NCBI RefSeq assembly: GCF_035317345.1
Contig: NZ_JAYKTU010000001.1
DNA from: Cellvibrio fontiphilus
Lineage (GTDB): Bacteria; Pseudomonadota; Gammaproteobacteria; Pseudomonadales; Cellvibrionaceae
Reading direction: 5' to 3' (one strand)
DNA: 64,000 nucleotides
Made by a program: the position numbers and the translations under genes
Shown: one piece after another, positions 62,544 to 64,000 of the stretch
How positions within the stretch are numbered: the stretch's first letter is position 1
Layout of the letters: every line of letters begins with the position of its first letter
Notes under the pieces: generated by a model
Seen by the model: the letters and a program-made list of their open reading frames with translations, nothing else
Told to the model about the DNA's origin: nothing
The model's database searches: none

Positions 62544-63587
62544 TCAGGTTTTCTGGTTTTTAATCGGCATGCTCGCTAGCCTTTCCAATCTGCTAAACAG
62601 GCTTTGCATACATTCTCTAAATATTCTTGAACCACCCGGCTCCAAATAGCGAAACACCAGATAGGAGAGACACAACATCATGGCCGTGGTTATTACTATT
62701 GCTAGGCCTGATGGTACAACGTTGCTCAGCTCATCGATGATCAATTTCCCGGAATGATTGTGTAATAAGTAGAGTGGATAAGTTATTCCACCGAGTGTCG
62801 AGTATGTGGCTAGAGGTTTCAAGGCGACTTTTTCCAGCGCAATCAACAGGAATATGACGTGGAAGAAAATGACGATGAGACCAGCGATCAGGCCTTGCTT
62901 TATGTCGCTGTTTGGCAGGAAGCCTGGTGCCTGATTAAAGCTCTGCACTATGCAAAGCAAGCTGGAGATCACCAGGGTCAGGTTGGTGATTGCCGTATGT
63001 TTTTTGTCCCAGATTAAATAAAGGCAGACGCCGGAAATGAAATAACAAGAATAGCCTGGGTTTATAAACCAACCCATTTTGGAGGGTTGCCCCAACGTCA
63101 GGTTGCTCAAGGTGAGAATCAACCAAAGTGGCAGCCAAATATTGTAGCGATGGAAACTTTTTAACAGCATCAGCAAAAAAATGCAGGCGTAAAATTTCAG
63201 TTCTACCTGTAGCGTCCAATAAACCCCATCGATATTTTTTACGCCCAGGTAATCATTCAGCATGGTGAGGTTAATCAAGATGTCACTGATTGAGGGTGGT
63301 GAATCACTGAGTGTGTAACTAATACCCGCAGTAAATAACACCCCGATCCAGAAGGCAGGGTAGAGGCGTGCTCCGCGTGATATAAGAAAAGTGACAGGAT
63401 TGCGTCTTTCTGCTGAAGCTGCAATGACGAAACCACTGATCATAAAAAATAGGGGTACCCCGAGATACCCGTATTGGGCGATGGCTGCTAATGCCGGGTA
63501 AGAGGGGTTGGGTTCTGCAAGGTAGTGATAAAACACTACCGCCAGTGCTGCAATAAACCGCAGCAAATCAAGCGCCTGTAATCTCAT
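62544..63587 (-). CDS. Acyltransferase family 3 membrane protein
   Basis: 347 residues with about ten membrane helices. N-terminal MRLQALDLLRFIAALAVVFYHY carries the RxxA...H motif of acyltransferase-3 (OafA/WecH) proteins, and GYLGVPLFFMISGFVIAAS follows. Such proteins O-acetylate or otherwise acylate cell-surface sugars. Convergent spacing places it 170 bases upstream of the PEP-CTERM gene and on the same strand. Its role for either polysaccharide of the window is plausible but not shown. Confidence 0.9.
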   Translation of the reverse strand: MRLQALDLLRFIAALAVVFYHYLAEPNPSYPALAAIAQYGYLGVPLFFMISGFVIAASAERRNPVTFLISRGARLYPAFWIGVLFTAGISYTLSDSPPSISDILINLTMLNDYLGVKNIDGVYWTLQVELKFYACIFLLMLLKSFHRYNIWLPLWLILTLSNLTLGQPSKMGWFINPGYSCYFISGVCLYLIWDKKHTAITNLTLVISSLLCIVQSFNQAPGFLPNSDIKQGLIAGLIVIFFHVIFLLIALEKVALKPLATYSTLGGITYPLYLLHNHSGKLIIDELSNVVPSGLAIVITTAMMLCLSYLVFRYLEPGGSRIFRECMQSLFSRLERLASMPIKNQKT

Positions 63588-63654
63588 AGTGGTTCCTTGA
63601 GTTATTGAGGCGCTGATTATCTATTATGTTGAACTGGGTCTACCAGTTGCGTTT

Positions 63655-64000
63655 TTATTTGGGGGTCAGTTGCACAAACCGGCTGTAGAGACCATTGGTG
63701 TCGAATGCGGCGATCAAGACTATTGTGTTGCTGGTGAAGTCCGGACGAGCTAACTGGGTTGTGGTGTTACTGTTAATTATCTCGCTGATATAACTGCTGC
63801 TATTAGCCGGTTTATAGCGGATCTCGTAACCACTGATTTCGTGCAGCTCTAGATAGGTCCCATTTTCACGCTGCGAAGGGATGGTCCAGGTTACCCGTAA
63901 ATTTCCATTCATCGCAATTGAGCTGCTGCTTGCGGATGATGGCGCGCCACTGGAAGTTTGGGAGCTACTTGATGCGCTGGTTGTTGCAAGCGAGCTGCTC
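63655..64000 (-). CDS. C-terminal end of a secreted protein with a polyserine linker and FN3-like domain, partial
   Basis: The frame is open to the right edge, so the gene begins outside the window. The visible 114 residues start with a Ser-rich linker (SSASSSSIA type, broken by Ala, Thr and Gly) and continue into a fibronectin-III-like strand pattern (NLRVTWTIPSQRENGTYLEL, GYEIRYKPANS, VLIAAFDTNGLYS), ending in TPK. Polyserine linkers are characteristic of secreted carbohydrate-active enzymes of Cellvibrio and Saccharophagus. The catalytic part is not visible. Confidence 0.8.
   Translation of the reverse strand, partial: SSSLATTSASSSSQTSSGAPSSASSSSIAMNGNLRVTWTIPSQRENGTYLELHEISGYEIRYKPANSSSYISEIINSNTTTQLARPDFTSNTIVLIAAFDTNGLYSRFVQLTPK

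Overview
The window looks like a chromosomal segment of a gammaproteobacterium close to Cellvibrio or Saccharophagus. The basis is a Xanthomonas-type type II secretion gene order, a polyserine linker in a secreted protein at the right edge, RpoN-type control of a PEP-CTERM protein, and moderate GC content with AT-rich glycosyltransferase blocks. The genus is inference. Almost everything encoded here concerns secretion or surface polysaccharide. No intergenic stretch exceeds 300 bases; the longest (about 230 and 210 bases) hold promoters, terminators and inverted repeats, which are listed.

Layout. (1) 1-5467: the distal end of a type II secretion operon, J(end)-K-L-M-N-D, with overlapping genes. 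(2) 5677-7065: an isolated, strongly codon-biased exported protein of unknown family with its own terminator. (3) 7210-20227, + strand: an ABC-transporter-dependent glycan operon. It holds Wzm and Wzt (with a C-terminal substrate-recognition domain), a sulfotransferase, RmlC, a CysN-domain-III/APS-kinase fusion, a 1168-residue sulfotransferase-like/coiled-coil/GT2/GT4 protein, three GDP-heptose genes (hddA, gmhA, hddC) and a large membrane protein. (4) 20245-31057, - strand: nucleotide-sugar supply. It holds rmlD-rmlA-rmlB, ugd, a phosphohexomutase, manC, tRNA-Arg(CCG), an exosortase-system polysaccharide deacetylase, a UDP-glucuronate 4-epimerase-like gene and a second nucleotide-sugar dehydrogenase. 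(5) 31285-61627, + strand: an exosortase A (XrtA/EpsH) exopolysaccharide locus. It holds the priming sugar transferase, export lipoprotein, chain-length protein, a kinase-like ATPase with a degenerate P-loop, an outer-membrane beta-barrel, the PrsT TPR lipoprotein and exosortase A fused to EpsI. These are followed by many glycosyltransferases, two paralogous exported proteins of unknown function, a second deacetylase, Wzy, Wzx, an AsnB-like amidotransferase and a GNAT/FemAB-like fusion. (6) 61681-64000, - strand: one PEP-CTERM protein behind a sigma-54-type promoter, an acyltransferase-3, and the C-terminal end of a polyserine-linked secreted protein.

How the parts fit: the - strand block can make dTDP-rhamnose, UDP-glucuronate-type sugars and GDP-mannose for both + strand loci. 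The left locus probably makes a rhamnose/heptose-containing, possibly sulfated glycan exported by Wzm/Wzt. The right locus makes a Wzx/Wzy exopolysaccharide coupled to exosortase sorting of PEP-CTERM proteins such as the one at 61681-62373. The most interesting signals are the predicted sulfation/chain-termination module of the ABC locus, the sigma-54 site in front of the PEP-CTERM gene, the tandem unknown exported paralogs, and the kinase-like protein lacking its P-loop lysine.
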